A DNA stretch of 64,000 nt, from assembly GCA_903840265.1 (NCBI GenBank), contig CAIMFH010000177.1, positions 62,001-126,000 on the forward strand, given 5' to 3'. This DNA is from an uncultured Schlesneria sp. (lineage in GTDB: Bacteria > Planctomycetota > Planctomycetia > Planctomycetales > Planctomycetaceae). The notes below the pieces were generated by a model. That model had not been told where the DNA came from. It saw nothing but the letters and a program-made list of their open reading frames with translations, and made no database searches. The translations under genes and the position numbers were made by a program. This document shows, piece after piece, positions 18,234-28,450 of this stretch; position 1 is the first letter of the stretch; the number at the start of each line of letters is the position of its first letter.

Positions 18234-19514
18234 ATGTCCGAGCTACTGGCGTCCCGGCTTTGTGATGAATTGACCAAGCTGGTTTTGATCGATCCTCACA
18301 CTCATATCAATCCCCATTCTCCGGCCTCGAAAACGCTGGCGGATATCATGGGATACCACTACTACACGGAATTGGCTCATTCCGCCGGCATGCCGAAATC
18401 GTACATCGAAGAACCGGGATTGGATCCGCGCACGAAAGTGGGGCGGTTGGTTGAGTCACTCTCCAACCTGGACAACACCATCCAAGTGAGTTGGCTGGTC
18501 GAGTTGTGCCGCAAATTCTTTGGCTTCAACGACGACCGGATTACACCGGCAAACTGGGAATCGCTGTACGACACGTCGGCCGCAAAGATGGCCGAGCCCG
18601 ATTGGGAAGACCAGTGCTTGAGGCAGTCAGGAATCGAACGGGTGTTCCTCACGAATGACTTCGACGATCCCCTCGAGGGATTCGACACTCATAAATACAT
18701 TCCTTGCCTGCGAACCGATGATTTGGTGTTTCATCTCGGTAAGCCCGAGGTGCGTGCTCGTTTGGCGAAAGCGACGGGCATCGATTTTGTCGGTGGCACC
18801 ACGCTGCGGCGCGCGATCGGTAAGCTGTTTGAGCATTTTTCGGCGAAAGGTGTCCGAGCCTGCGCGATTTCACTACCGCCGTCATTCGCTCCCGTCGCGG
18901 TGACCGTCAATGAGGCCGACGCCGCACTCAAACTGTTGCTGAAGGGCGAATCCCTCAGTCCCGAAGACGCCACAACGGTCAGTCGTTTCGTGTTTTGGAC
19001 ATTGACCGAGTACTGCGTCGAGTACAAATTGCCGTTTGACCTGATGATCGGAGTCAACCGCCGAGTCTATCCTGAAGGGGTCTTCCAAGGTCAGGATTTG
19101 TTCGACCAGCGAGTCTCTTTGATTCAGTACCAGACGCTCTTTAATGCCTTCCCGCAGGTCAAATTCCCGATTTCGGTGCTCGCTCAAATCAGCAACCAGG
19201 AATTGGTCAGCTACAGCTGGATTTTCCCGAATGTCTACACCAACGCGCACTGGTGGTATTCGAACATCCCGGCCTACATCGAAATCGACACCAAGGCACG
19301 ATTGCAGGCCGTTCCACGCAACAAGCAGGTAGGCTACTACAGTGATATGTACAAGCTGGAATTCGCGTGGCCCAAATTCAGCATGTATCGGCAATGCCTG
19401 TCGCGAGTTCTGGCTCAGGATTTTGTGATCGCACGGCGGTGGAGCGAGGAGCAGGCCCTCTCCTTTGGCCGCCAGGTGTTGCGAGGGAACGTGGAGACGA
19501 TCTTTGGAGTGTAA
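18234..19514 (+). CDS. uronate isomerase-like (UxaC-type) amidohydrolase-fold protein
   Basis: 426 residues. The N-terminal LIDPHTHINPHSP resembles the metal-binding HxH strand of the amidohydrolase superfamily. TNDFDDPLEG, PFDLMIGVNRRVYP and THWWYSN-like (NAHWWYSNIP) segments are in the order seen in glucuronate/uronate isomerases, which interconvert glucuronate and fructuronate. It is shorter than the classical UxaC of about 470 residues. A mannonate dehydratase-like gene (44039), a later step of that pathway, is also in the window but 24 kb away. CGGAG precedes the ATG. The substrate is an inference. Confidence 0.7.
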   Translation: MSELLASRLCDELTKLVLIDPHTHINPHSPASKTLADIMGYHYYTELAHSAGMPKSYIEEPGLDPRTKVGRLVESLSNLDNTIQVSWLVELCRKFFGFNDDRITPANWESLYDTSAAKMAEPDWEDQCLRQSGIERVFLTNDFDDPLEGFDTHKYIPCLRTDDLVFHLGKPEVRARLAKATGIDFVGGTTLRRAIGKLFEHFSAKGVRACAISLPPSFAPVAVTVNEADAALKLLLKGESLSPEDATTVSRFVFWTLTEYCVEYKLPFDLMIGVNRRVYPEGVFQGQDLFDQRVSLIQYQTLFNAFPQVKFPISVLAQISNQELVSYSWIFPNVYTNAHWWYSNIPAYIEIDTKARLQAVPRNKQVGYYSDMYKLEFAWPKFSMYRQCLSRVLAQDFVIARRWSEEQALSFGRQVLRGNVETIFGV

Positions 19515-19704
19515 CCAGTCCTCCTCATTGGCCAATTAATGGCATGGAATCGGTTAACCACCGTTTGCCACCTTGCGGATCGATGGTAAGTTCAATTTCG
19601 ATTCGTATTTAAGTGGTGGGCCGCGTCCTTTCATCATCGGGCACAGATTCATAGAATCTAAGCTCGATCCGGCAGCGTAACTTGGGGATTTCGGGACATC
19701 GATA

Positions 19705-21405
19705 ATGGCAAAGATCGTCTTGTTGCAAGAAGGTCAGGCGATTCCGTTTGATTTGGCAGGGGCCGAAACCGTCATCGGGCGACATCCCGAATGCACGTTC
19801 CAGATCAACTCCAACATGGTGTCGCGCAAGCACGCCAAGGTGACGAAAAGCGGCGAAACCTTCGTCGTTGAGGATTTGGGAAGCGGCAACGGCACCTTCG
19901 TCAACGGAAAGAAAATCGAAGGCCCCACGCCCCTGATTCACGACGACCGCATCAAACTTGGCCCGATCCTGCTTCGCTTTGAATGGCCGGAAACCGCATT
20001 AGCGGTGCCGGCAACCCGGCCACAGCCAGCTCCGGTAACGGCCGCCGAACCAGCTAAAACGGCATTCAACGTCGATCTCAGCGAAGGCGACGAAGACACG
20101 TCGACGATCATGGGGACGTTAGATCGTTCGACCGGTTTCGGAAAGCTGGAAGTTAATCCCGAGGCCAAACTCAAGGGTGTTCTCGAAATCAGCAGGGCGC
20201 TGGCCGGCACCGCCGACCTGAACGCACTGCTGCCGAAGATCCTCGACACCCTGTTCAATATCTTCCCGCACGCCGATCGCGGATGCATTCTGTTTACTGA
20301 CCCAACGACTGGCAAAATGGTGCCGAAGGCGATGAAACATCGCCGGGCTGGTGACGACGAAACCGTCAAACTCAGCCGCACGATTCTGAAAACAGTGCTT
20401 GAAGAAAAAACGGGGATCTTGTCGGCCGATGCGGCCAACGATTCTCGATTCCAAGCTAGTGAATCGATCTCGAATTTGACCATTCGCTCGATGATGTGCG
20501 TCCCACTGCTGAGTCTCTCGGGCGAGCCGATGGGCGTGATCAACATCGACACGCAAAATGCATTCAATCAATTCCGCACTGAAGATCTGGACTTGCTGAT
20601 GGCTGTCGCTGGGCAAGCGGCAATGTCCTACGAACAGGCCAACCTGCTCATCACGGCCATGGAGAAGCAGAAGCAGGACAAGGAAATGAACATCGCGATG
20701 GGTGTTCAGCGGTCGCTGCTTCCGGAGGAACTCCCCAAGCCGCACGGATGGGAAATCTACGCGTCCTACGATACGGCACAGGCCGTGGGGGGCGACTACT
20801 ACGACGCATTCATGCTCGAAGACGGCAAGCATGTCTGCCTCGCCTTCGGCGATGTGGCAGGGAAGGGCGTTCCCGCGTCACTGGTGATGTCGCGAATTGC
20901 GACCGTTGTCACAAATGTGATGACCTTCGTCACCGATGTCCAGGAAGCGATTCTCCGCATCAATCATCAGATGTGTACTCGCGCAGTCGAAGGCCGATTC
21001 GTGACCTTCGTTCTGCTGGTCATCAATCTCGAAACGGGCGAAATGAAGATCGCCAATGCCGGCCACATGCCTGTGATGATTCGCAAAACGGATGGAACCA
21101 TTGAGGAATATGGCGAGGAAGCCGTCGGCGTGCCGATCGGCGTCATCGATGAGTACCCTTACGATGTCCTGATGCGGCCCATTGAGAAGGGCGAAACCTG
21201 CGTCATTTATACAGATGGGGTCAGTGAGGCCATGAATCACGCCAGCGATCTGTACGGTGTGGATCGCTTGCGCGAACTCATGCGGGCCAGCACCGGTGGT
21301 CATGCCGAAGATCTTGGCAAAACCATCCTGGCCGACGTGCGCAAGTTCGCCGATGGCCGTCCACAGAACGACGACATCACGATCATGGTTTTCGGACGGA
21401 AATAA
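19705..21405 (+). CDS. FHA-GAF-PP2C (SpoIIE/RsbU-type) phosphatase
   Basis: 566 residues. An FHA domain (about 22-72) has the phosphothreonine-binding [15 protein letters not shown] and [10 protein letters not shown] motifs. A linker leads to a GAF domain (about 160-315) and a SpoIIE-type PP2C phosphatase (about 335-566) with [19 protein letters not shown] and [13 protein letters not shown] metal-site motifs. Proteins of this kind dephosphorylate STAS anti-anti-sigma factors in partner-switching; a STAS protein is encoded at 60527, but no link is shown. The FHA domain suggests that Ser/Thr kinases recruit it. It lies alone between the isomerase-like gene and a convergent glycosyltransferase. 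Confidence 0.92.
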   Translation: MAKIVLLQEGQAIPFDLAGAETVIGRHPECTFQINSNMVSRKHAKVTKSGETFVVEDLGSGNGTFVNGKKIEGPTPLIHDDRIKLGPILLRFEWPETALAVPATRPQPAPVTAAEPAKTAFNVDLSEGDEDTSTIMGTLDRSTGFGKLEVNPEAKLKGVLEISRALAGTADLNALLPKILDTLFNIFPHADRGCILFTDPTTGKMVPKAMKHRRAGDDETVKLSRTILKTVLEEKTGILSADAANDSRFQASESISNLTIRSMMCVPLLSLSGEPMGVINIDTQNAFNQFRTEDLDLLMAVAGQAAMSYEQANLLITAMEKQKQDKEMNIAMGVQRSLLPEELPKPHGWEIYASYDTAQAVGGDYYDAFMLEDGKHVCLAFGDVAGKGVPASLVMSRIATVVTNVMTFVTDVQEAILRINHQMCTRAVEGRFVTFVLLVINLETGEMKIANAGHMPVMIRKTDGTIEEYGEEAVGVPIGVIDEYPYDVLMRPIEKGETCVIYTDGVSEAMNHASDLYGVDRLRELMRASTGGHAEDLGKTILADVRKFADGRPQNDDITIMVFGRK

Positions 21406-21659
21406 CGCCAGATCGATCAGCAGACTCAGTCGTTGTAGCGATATTGCGTCTACAAGATTTCAGCGTGGCGTTTCGACAGTCGATTGACCCGCTGGCGACG
21501 TGGTGCTGGGATGTCTCGCCACTGCGCGCCGGACACTGGCGGGGCGAACCGCAGAATCGTTTACATCGACAGACGATATCCTGCCTGGCACTTCACCCGC
21601 TCCACTTGCGCCGCGGATTGCCCGCACCGCGAAGAATCTGGTGTCTGCAGGTCGCAAAC

Positions 21660-22910
21660 CTATCTTGCTTGTCTCGTATGGACTGGCAACGAAACCACTC
21701 TTGGTCGCGGCACCGTGATCATCTGACCGCGAGAAAAGACCGCACCGCTCCACTGAGTCGTCGCCATGCCGAGATGATTCAAGATGGCTCGAACCAGCAT
21801 TCCCACAGAGACCAACTGCCCCAGTGGCGCTGTCAGGGACCAGAGCAATCGCCCGCCGACAACGCGAAAGATCATCGCCATATAAATCTGCTGCATGACG
21901 ATCGCGGTCGCCGTTGCAGTCAGGGTTCCGTTCCATCCACTGACGACAGTGCCATTCCAACTGGCGACTGCCAGCCATCCGAACAACGCCCACGTCGGAA
22001 TGATCGAGCAGAGGATCAATCTGGTCACGGACAGCACTAGCGCTTTTCGGGGCAGGGCACCATAGAAAATACGGGACCAGCCGTGCCACGAGGCGCGGAT
22101 GCTTTCGTACATGCAGGTCTGGTAGATGCCGACATTTTGCAGAACGACAACCTTCAGACCACTTGACTTTGCGGCTCGCCCCATGGCGATGTCTTCACTG
22201 ATCTGGGCTCGGAAACGGCACCATCCGCCCAACGCGTCATAGCTATGACGCGAGATCATCAAGAACGCGCCATTGGCGTAGCTCGTCCGCAGCTTCGGGT
22301 TGTTCACTCTCGACGGTTGAAACCAGACCATCATCACGGACGAGCAAACGGGGACAGTCAGGTGCTCCCAGAAAGTATTGAGCACGAAATGCGGCGTCAG
22401 CGACACAAGATCTGCGCCGCGCCGTTGTGCCTCCTGCACTGCCAGCGAAATTCCGGCATCGGACTGGAGTTCACAATCGGCATCCACATACAGCAGCCAA
22501 TCGCCACTCGCCGATTGGCTGCCCACATGCATGGCGTGGGTCTTGCCGAACCAGCCTGATGGCAGATTCTCAATATGGATTACCTGCAACTGGTCAGAAA
22601 ATTCCAGTTCCAATTGATCAAGGATTTCGCCCGTCGCATCCGTGCTGCGATCGTTGATCGCGATGATTTCGAGGTTGGGATAATCCTGCCGCAGCAATGA
22701 TCGCAAACAAAGCTCGAAGCATCCCTCTTCATTGCGACCGGCCACCAAGACAGAGACGCGAGGCAGGCCACGTGGCAGGACCACCTTGTCCGTGCCAGAG
22801 ACAACCTGTCGTTGCCTCAATCCATGGATCATCATGATCAAATAGACGGTCCAAAGTGCCACGACGCACCAGGATCCAACTTCCCAAAATGAGGCACTCA
22901 AGATCAACAT
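21660..22910 (-). CDS. membrane-bound family 2 glycosyltransferase
   Basis: About 416 residues. One N-terminal membrane helix precedes a GT-A domain: VSVLVAGRNE, AINDRSTDAT, the DxD in LYVDADCEL, ISEDIAMGR as catalytic loop, and SWHGWSRIFYG in the place of the QxxRW motif. Several membrane helices follow (about 290-390). The pattern is close to HpnB/CruC-like transferases that act on lipid acceptors; the acceptor here is unknown. ATG 22910 has GAGGG 8 nt upstream and is preferred to the ATG at 22937, which has none. The gene is convergent with the phosphatase gene at 19705. Confidence 0.85.
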   Translation of the reverse strand: MLILSASFWEVGSWCVVALWTVYLIMMIHGLRQRQVVSGTDKVVLPRGLPRVSVLVAGRNEEGCFELCLRSLLRQDYPNLEIIAINDRSTDATGEILDQLELEFSDQLQVIHIENLPSGWFGKTHAMHVGSQSASGDWLLYVDADCELQSDAGISLAVQEAQRRGADLVSLTPHFVLNTFWEHLTVPVCSSVMMVWFQPSRVNNPKLRTSYANGAFLMISRHSYDALGGWCRFRAQISEDIAMGRAAKSSGLKVVVLQNVGIYQTCMYESIRASWHGWSRIFYGALPRKALVLSVTRLILCSIIPTWALFGWLAVASWNGTVVSGWNGTLTATATAIVMQQIYMAMIFRVVGGRLLWSLTAPLGQLVSVGMLVRAILNHLGMATTQWSGAVFSRGQMITVPRPRVVSLPVHTRQAR

Positions 22911-23099
22911 TGGCGTCGCCCTCTGGGATTGGCCCATCGGCAGGGGTTAACGGCGCGCATCGGTTGCGCAGAATAAAAGTCGTGGCAAGGCGACCGTTCC
23001 GTGATCACCCCATGAGATATTGCGACCGACCTCCGCCCGATATTGGTGAGGCGGAAGTCTTCAGAGTCGCAAATAGAAAGTCTCGATGAACTTCAAAGA

Positions 23100-23453
23100 T
23101 CAAATGACATCGACTGGTTGTTCGACGGGCAGGGCATGTTCTGGCTTGGCATATCCCAGGCCACGGACAACTTCCAAGACTTCGCTCCACGTCGGGAACA
23201 TCCGTCCGCTCGTTCGCTTGTATTCGTCCATGGCTTTCATGAATTCAATTTCATCGCCCGAGTAATCGCGTTCGCACGTGGTGGGATCGATCAAACGACG
23301 ACGTTCCACTTGTCGGCGCGGTGCGTTTCGGCGTTCTTCTGCCACAAACGGAACGTCTTTTTTCGGACGACGATCGCCACCAATTCGTCGATTTTGAGCT
23401 CGTCGTTCTGCGACAGCGATCTTTTCCATGTCTTCCATTGCAGCAAACTCCAT
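23100..23453 (-). CDS. small conserved hypothetical protein
   Basis: About 117 residues from the ATG at 23453; a start at 23510 is possible but adds a Pro/Cys-rich stretch over a poly-G tract. It is basic in the middle ([13 protein letters not shown]) and ends in an acidic helical segment, [20 protein letters not shown], then [15 protein letters not shown] believe such a motif recurs in planctomycete proteins but cannot name a family. It could be a nucleic-acid-binding or adaptor protein; that is a guess from the charge. Confidence 0.6.
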   Translation of the reverse strand: MEFAAMEDMEKIAVAERRAQNRRIGGDRRPKKDVPFVAEERRNAPRRQVERRRLIDPTTCERDYSGDEIEFMKAMDEYKRTSGRMFPTWSEVLEVVRGLGYAKPEHALPVEQPVDVI

Positions 23454-23660
23454 ATGCGGACATCGAGGGGGGGGGCATTCCATCGCGGGTGTGGGAGCCA
23501 TCCATAGCACGATTATGACCGCTACTCTGAGGGTTGCGCGGAAAACGAAGACTGCGAGGACGTGATAAGAAAGAGAAACACTAACGTCATCAAATCATAC
23601 CGGTTGTATGAATTGTGAGGGCCGCATCGACGCCAGCAGATTGATTGATGAGCCCGGGGC

Positions 23661-25397
23661 TTATTCAATCCGATCCAGGGCGGCACCGAACACGACGCGT
23701 ACACCTTGTTCATCGAACTTGGCGGCCAGAAAGGCGGCGTCAAAGAGCTTTGCGATTTCTTCGATGCGAGACAGATGTTTTTGAATCCGCTGCCGATCAT
23801 TCGTCGAGTCGACTGCCAAATGATTGGCGATCCAGTCACCGCGTTTGGTGACGACATCACGCAACTGAACCAGGTCAATCCAGACCAATTGCGAAGTGCT
23901 GTGAAAGTATCGCTTCTCGTGAGCCGCCAAGCGAGATGTCTGGATTACATCCTGCCCCTTCGAAGCACTACGAGTCGCAATGGCTTGGTGTGATGAAGCC
24001 AGCACCAGTCGCTCTGCGGTCACCAGTGAGGCAGGGGACCAATTCTTGATTCCGCTGATCCATCGCTCCATGCCCTCTTGCGTCGATTTCGCTTCCACTA
24101 GAACCGGCCCGGTTGAAGCACTTCGCTGATGCGATAAGGCGGCACTCAACAATGTCATTCCAAATTGGAGTGCTTGATCCAGATTTCTGGAGAGCGAAGG
24201 ATCTGCACCAATTGAGAAGTCGCCAACCAAGTCAACGGGGGAGAGGTCCGTCGAGACTTCGGAAGCTGGAACCAGCGACAGCGTAAAGTCACGAAGAACT
24301 CGGGGCAAGATCTCTGTGAAGGGATCACGCCCTTGAAAGACGCTCTTCAAAACATTTCGTCCTCGAGCGAAATCATCAGAGTTGTCTTTGGCCACAAAAG
24401 TCAGCCAGAGTTGTACCCAGGGAGTGACATCCATTCGGGATGAGATCGCGATCACCGAATTGGCGGTGATTCGCTTGGTCCAATCGTCGCCACCATCTGT
24501 CGAATTGACGAACTGGCGCCAGGCTGTTGGCAGATCGACTCCTGACGTGTCCGCCGCGACATCCACCACGACCGCATCGTCTAGTCGTACCGCGGCAGAC
24601 AAAGCCGCCACTCGGTTCACGATCTGCAAAATCCAGGCGGCATCTTTTGACTGTCGCAACCCTTCGTCAATCACTCGGTCCCACTTGCGGATGTTCAAGA
24701 ACAGAAACGCGATCGCATCCTGAGGTAATTGAGATCGATTCGCCTTGTAGAGCGGCAATTCACTGAGTGATCGCACCATTGGCGCGGCGCCCGTTTGCTG
24801 TTGGCCCGCAGCACGAAATTCAATCACCTGCTGAATTCGATGCTCGTGATCGGAGAGTGCGATTGTGCGATCAAAGATCACGTAATAGACGATCTCTACC
24901 GAGTTCGCTGACTTGGCACGCCGAACATATGTCTGCCCTTGGAATTCCTTGGACTTAGAGACCTGGCTCGGTTCGAGAGTCGCCCACGTCTGTAGGGCCT
25001 CGGCCAACGCGGCGGCATTGGCGGCCTGGGCAATCACCACTCCTTCCGGGGGCTTTCCCTCAGGCAAGTAGATCGCCAGAACCAATGATTCCGAACACGC
25101 CGCCAGCAGTTGCTCAGTGAGCGACTTGCCCGTGGTCCGACGAACATACTCTTCCAACAATGCCCATTTCTGGAATCCGCCCCCGTCGAGAAACCGCCTG
25201 ACGGGAAGAAACGTTTTGAGACGGGATGCCAGACGTGAGCTTTGAAACTTCGCAAAGGCCGCATCAGGGTGCTGGACTTCAACGCAGACCGCGGCCGTAT
25301 CACCGACGAGGTCAATCGGTGCCACCCCGTTGGCAAAAGCATTAGCGCCGCACATCAGCGGCACGAATGCAAGCAATAGATATCGAATGCAGCTCAT
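23661..25397 (-). CDS. exported hypothetical protein, DUF3352-like
   Basis: 578 residues from the ATG at 25397 (GGAG upstream). Signal peptide: LLLAFVPLMCGANAFA. The body alternates beta strands and helices with PIDLVGDTAAVCVEVQHP near the start, LVLAIYLPEGKPPEGVVIAQ at about 115 and TYVRRAKS, in the style of DUF3352 proteins. No catalytic motif is visible. It lies 44 bases after the anti-sigma factor gene in the same direction, so it is probably the third gene of a sigma/anti-sigma operon, perhaps a sensed or controlled envelope protein (inference). Confidence 0.7.
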   Translation of the reverse strand: MSCIRYLLLAFVPLMCGANAFANGVAPIDLVGDTAAVCVEVQHPDAAFAKFQSSRLASRLKTFLPVRRFLDGGGFQKWALLEEYVRRTTGKSLTEQLLAACSESLVLAIYLPEGKPPEGVVIAQAANAAALAEALQTWATLEPSQVSKSKEFQGQTYVRRAKSANSVEIVYYVIFDRTIALSDHEHRIQQVIEFRAAGQQQTGAAPMVRSLSELPLYKANRSQLPQDAIAFLFLNIRKWDRVIDEGLRQSKDAAWILQIVNRVAALSAAVRLDDAVVVDVAADTSGVDLPTAWRQFVNSTDGGDDWTKRITANSVIAISSRMDVTPWVQLWLTFVAKDNSDDFARGRNVLKSVFQGRDPFTEILPRVLRDFTLSLVPASEVSTDLSPVDLVGDFSIGADPSLSRNLDQALQFGMTLLSAALSHQRSASTGPVLVEAKSTQEGMERWISGIKNWSPASLVTAERLVLASSHQAIATRSASKGQDVIQTSRLAAHEKRYFHSTSQLVWIDLVQLRDVVTKRGDWIANHLAVDSTNDRQRIQKHLSRIEEIAKLFDAAFLAAKFDEQGVRVVFGAALDRIE

Positions 25398-25441
25398 AAA
25401 GACTCCGCCAGCAAAATCAACTCGAATTGTGAAGCCCTGGT

Positions 25442-26146
25442 TCAGCCTCGCGGGACTTCTGGAGGGACCGTCGTCCACAAGAAGTCCATTGCTTGTGTGA
25501 TCTGTGTGCCGATGGATCGCCCAACGGCCGTCACCCCACCTGATGCTTGCGCTTCCTCAGGAACGGCAAGGTTTGAAGTGATATTGGATATCCCCATATC
25601 TCCCCATGGAATCGCTGGCGAGGTGGGAATGACCACGGCCAATTCACGAGCCGTCGCAGTCGTATCTGCCGCTAATCCCTGATATTCCGTCCGCAGGTCA
25701 TCGAACACCGCTGCCATCGACGAAGCGACTTCAGCAGGTGCATCAAGAGAATGTTCAATAATGGGAGCGGGCCGATCGTGCTCCTTCTGAGCCAGCGACC
25801 GATCGATTGATCCCAATCGAAGTGAAACGCCGACCCCCAGCACCGCCAACATGCAGGCGGCCACCGCAACGGGCACCCAACCTCTTCTCGAACTCACGTG
25901 CGATTTCTGAAGTGTCGATGGCGACAATTGCTCACTCAGAAGTTGACTTAAGACGGAAGCGGCCAATGAGGGTGGGGTCTCGACAGGACGCCAACTCACC
26001 ACCGCCATGTTTAACAATTGGTGATCAAGATAGAGCGCACGGCAAGCGTCACACGCACCAACGTGAGCCGCGACCGATTCCGGCAGCGACTCACCGCGTG
26101 TCTCGACCAAGTGCTCGAGCTCTTTTTCAAATGCGGAACAGTTCAT
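25442..26146 (-). CDS. zinc-finger anti-sigma factor
   Basis: 234 residues. The N-terminal cytoplasmic part has the zinc anti-sigma pattern HVGACDACRALY (HxxxCxxC, about residues 32-43) preceded by an ELEHLVETRGESLP helix. One membrane segment (VPVAVAACMLAVLGVGVSL, about 100-120) is followed by an extracytoplasmic domain. GGAGGGGGG sits just before the ATG at 26146. The start overlaps the end of the sigma factor gene by 20 bases, which indicates translational coupling. It should hold the ECF sigma factor inactive at the membrane. Confidence 0.88.
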   Translation of the reverse strand: MNCSAFEKELEHLVETRGESLPESVAAHVGACDACRALYLDHQLLNMAVVSWRPVETPPSLAASVLSQLLSEQLSPSTLQKSHVSSRRGWVPVAVAACMLAVLGVGVSLRLGSIDRSLAQKEHDRPAPIIEHSLDAPAEVASSMAAVFDDLRTEYQGLAADTTATARELAVVIPTSPAIPWGDMGISNITSNLAVPEEAQASGGVTAVGRSIGTQITQAMDFLWTTVPPEVPRG

Positions 26147-26684
26147 GTCCCCCCTCCGTAACAACGCCTCTTGCTCGCAACAGATCCGCCAGTTCGCGTC
26201 TGGCCCGGTGCAACCACGTCTTGATGGTCCCATCCGGGCAATTCATGATTTTGGCAACCTCTTGCAGGCTTAACTCTTGCTGATGAAATAGCAGGAAACA
26301 GGTTCGATATTCGTCTCGCAGTTGTTGTAGCGCCAACTGCAGTTCTTCGGCCAGATCAAATCCCCCCAGTCGCTCATGGCGAGCCGGTGGGTCCACATCG
26401 ACAGCCACAGTTTTCGCCCGTGTCTTACGGCGAGAAAGATGAGTTCGGCAGCGGTTGACGGCGATCGTCAAAATCCAGGGCTTGAGCGGACGAACTTGAT
26501 CCCACTGACTCAAATGGCGTACGGCCCGAGCCAAGGATTCCTGGGCGACATCCTCCGCATCTTGCCGATGGCCTAATTGCCGGAAGCAGAGCGCAAACAC
26601 CCACCCCTGGAACTGCTCGATAAACGTGCGCAGCCCATCATGATCCCCAGCCAAGCAGCGTTCGACGAGTTCCCGGTCGTCCAC
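26127..26684 (-). CDS. ECF RNA polymerase sigma factor
   Basis: 185 residues from a GTG at 26684 (AAAGG upstream). A TTG start at 26768 would lie inside the T tract of a terminator and is unlikely. Region 2: AGDHDGLRTFIEQF, then RQLGHRQDAEDVAQESLARA. Region 4: LQEVAKIMNCPDGTIKTWLHRARREL, a helix-turn-helix for the -35 element. There is no extra C-terminal domain. The overlapping anti-sigma gene identifies its regulator. The target genes are unknown; autoregulation would be usual for the class. Confidence 0.9.
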   Translation of the reverse strand: MDDRELVERCLAGDHDGLRTFIEQFQGWVFALCFRQLGHRQDAEDVAQESLARAVRHLSQWDQVRPLKPWILTIAVNRCRTHLSRRKTRAKTVAVDVDPPARHERLGGFDLAEELQLALQQLRDEYRTCFLLFHQQELSLQEVAKIMNCPDGTIKTWLHRARRELADLLRARGVVTEGGHELFRI

Positions 26685-26766
26685 CGCGCGGTTTACCTTT
26701 CTCTGGAAAGAGATACCCGCATTGAGACTAAGCGGTTTCAGACTGACTAAGTCGAGAGAGTGCAGC

Positions 26767-26815
26767 AAAAAACCAGATTTCGCCGAACTCCCGCAGGAAC
26801 TGGCGAAATCTGGTT
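26767..26815 (-). terminator. intrinsic terminator of the gene at 26843
   Basis: On the minus strand, AACCAGATTTCGCC (26815-26802) pairs perfectly with GGCGAAATCTGGTT (26784-26771), followed by TTTT (26770-26767). The 14-bp stem with a U tract makes it the clearest terminator in the window. Confidence 0.95.
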
Positions 26816-26842
26816 TGAACGGCTCGATACTCGAAATCGACT

Positions 26843-27046
26843 CTATCGAGAGATTTGTTCTCGCGCGAACTGCCGGGCCAGCTTGTAGGCATGTCGCAGT
26901 GCAAAGAGCCGAGTTTCCATCTGCTCTTCCGTGTAATACTTCCCATCGCTGGACGGAAGTCCTGCGAGAGAAATCGTTAACGGCATCAGGTCAAGGAATT
27001 CACGATATCGTCGCTGCTGTTCTGCAACATTCGGGTCCGCTGACAT
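26843..27046 (-). CDS. small conserved hypothetical protein
   Basis: 67 residues, no signal peptide or membrane segment: MSADPNVAEQQRRYREFLDL, then PLTISLAGLPSSDGKYYTEEQMETRLFAL and a basic helical end. GGGAG lies before the ATG. A strong terminator starts 28 bases after the stop, so it is an independent or terminal gene. I recognise the style as a conserved planctomycete protein but know no function. Confidence 0.75.
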   Translation of the reverse strand: MSADPNVAEQQRRYREFLDLMPLTISLAGLPSSDGKYYTEEQMETRLFALRHAYKLARQFAREQISR

Positions 27047-27113
27047 AGGTAAGTCTCCCGTCGGTCAGTCATGGAATGTCAGATTAATCCGCGAAACTCC
27101 GGCATATCGCTCG

Positions 27114-28091
27114 TTACCGGGTCCGTTTCTGCATGTAGTTCTTAATGATATCCGCGGCCGTATTCGATGGCTTTTCCTCTGTCTTCGGCGGACCACCGGC
27201 CGGATCAGGTGCTGCTGGCGGAGGCGGTGCCTTGACCCCGGTCGATTCAGGTGAGGGGAGCTTGACCGCAATCGCCGAGTCACCGGCAGGGGCAGCCGTC
27301 GCCTGCTGCGGCATCTGAGCCTGGGGATACTGCTGCATGGGATAGCCGGGCATCGCCCCTGGATAAGCAGGTTGGCCATATCCTTGCGGATACTGAGGAT
27401 ACCCCATCTGTTGCGGAGGATATCCCATCTGCTGCTGGGGGTAACCCATTTGCTGTTGCGGATAACCCATTTGCTGCGGAGCATAGCCGGGATAAGCAGG
27501 TGCCATGCCGGGATAGCCCGCTGGGGGCACAGGTGCATATCCAGGATATCCCGCTGGGGGCACTGCGCCTGGAACGATTGTCGTGTCCGCCGTCAAACTT
27601 GTCGACGTGTCGGTTGTCGGCATCGCGAAACTGGTCGGTAGTTCGAAGGATGTATCGCTGGAAGCGGGAAGATTGTCCATCGACGGCAATTCGATGGTCG
27701 CTGAAGCCGGCGTCACATCCAATTCCGAGGAGCTGAGCCCCATCAATGGAGCAAGGGGCTCGGGATCGGCAACAGGGACTTCAGAAACGACGCGCTGGCG
27801 GATGACAAGCTCCAAGTCCAGCTTGCCGATTCCGATCTGGTCTCCCGAATTCAACGTTACTTCGCCGTGAAGTGGCTTCCCATTGACCCGAGTGCCGTTG
27901 GTGCTGCCCAGATCGCGCAAACGAACCGCGTAATCATCAAGGGTAAACACGCAATGGTGTCGACTGACCAAATCGCTGTTGGGTCGCAACTGGCAGTCTT
28001 GTTCGCGACCAACCAGAAATTTTTTAGTTGAGAGGGGAATCGTTTTCCCCTGGTGTTTTCCACCAAGAATCTTCAATTCAGCCTGCAGCAT
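27114..28091 (-). CDS. FHA domain protein with Pro/Gly/Tyr/Gln-rich repeat tail
   Basis: 325 residues. The N-terminal FHA domain (about 22-75) has FLVGREQDCQL, SRHHCVF and DLGSTNGTRVNG, so it should bind phosphothreonine peptides. Residues 100-165 are Ser/Thr-rich, a possible phosphorylation linker. Residues 170-255 are low in complexity, with tandem copies of the units PPAGYPG and PQQMGYPQ. The C-terminus has a Pro-rich stretch and a short basic end. There is no catalytic domain; it looks like an adaptor. The repeat tail is unusual and could form a disordered assembly domain (inference). Confidence 0.85.
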   Translation of the reverse strand: MLQAELKILGGKHQGKTIPLSTKKFLVGREQDCQLRPNSDLVSRHHCVFTLDDYAVRLRDLGSTNGTRVNGKPLHGEVTLNSGDQIGIGKLDLELVIRQRVVSEVPVADPEPLAPLMGLSSSELDVTPASATIELPSMDNLPASSDTSFELPTSFAMPTTDTSTSLTADTTIVPGAVPPAGYPGYAPVPPAGYPGMAPAYPGYAPQQMGYPQQQMGYPQQQMGYPPQQMGYPQYPQGYGQPAYPGAMPGYPMQQYPQAQMPQQATAAPAGDSAIAVKLPSPESTGVKAPPPPAAPDPAGGPPKTEEKPSNTAADIIKNYMQKRTR

Positions 28092-28450
28092 GAATCAGGC
28101 ACTCCAGAAAGGCCAAACTAACACCCATCGCCGGCGCGATCGCCAAAGCGTTTCAGCACTGTCCTAAATACCAGGGAGGAAATGCAACAGGCGTTCTTTC
28201 ATTGTTGGTCCTTCAGGAAAACGCGACTCAAAAAGAGTAGTCGCGAGGTAATAAAACCCGAGGAAACAACATCGGAACCGACGTTACGCTACCGCTCCTT
28301 CGAGACACTGTCAACGAGGCCAGAATCGTTAAGAATTGACTAATGAAAATGACGTAACCACTTCACTCTAGCACAGATCACCCAGCAAAACTACAACGAT
28401 CTTTGACACATTTCGAAGCCTCTGGTGTACACGAATTTGAACCGGCGATT
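28092..28450. other. intergenic region upstream of the FHA gene
   Basis: About 359 bases on the promoter side of the FHA gene and the 3' side of the ligase gene. No gene found. A modest hairpin, CGCGACT/AGTCGCG, lies at 28222-28245. Confidence 0.45.
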
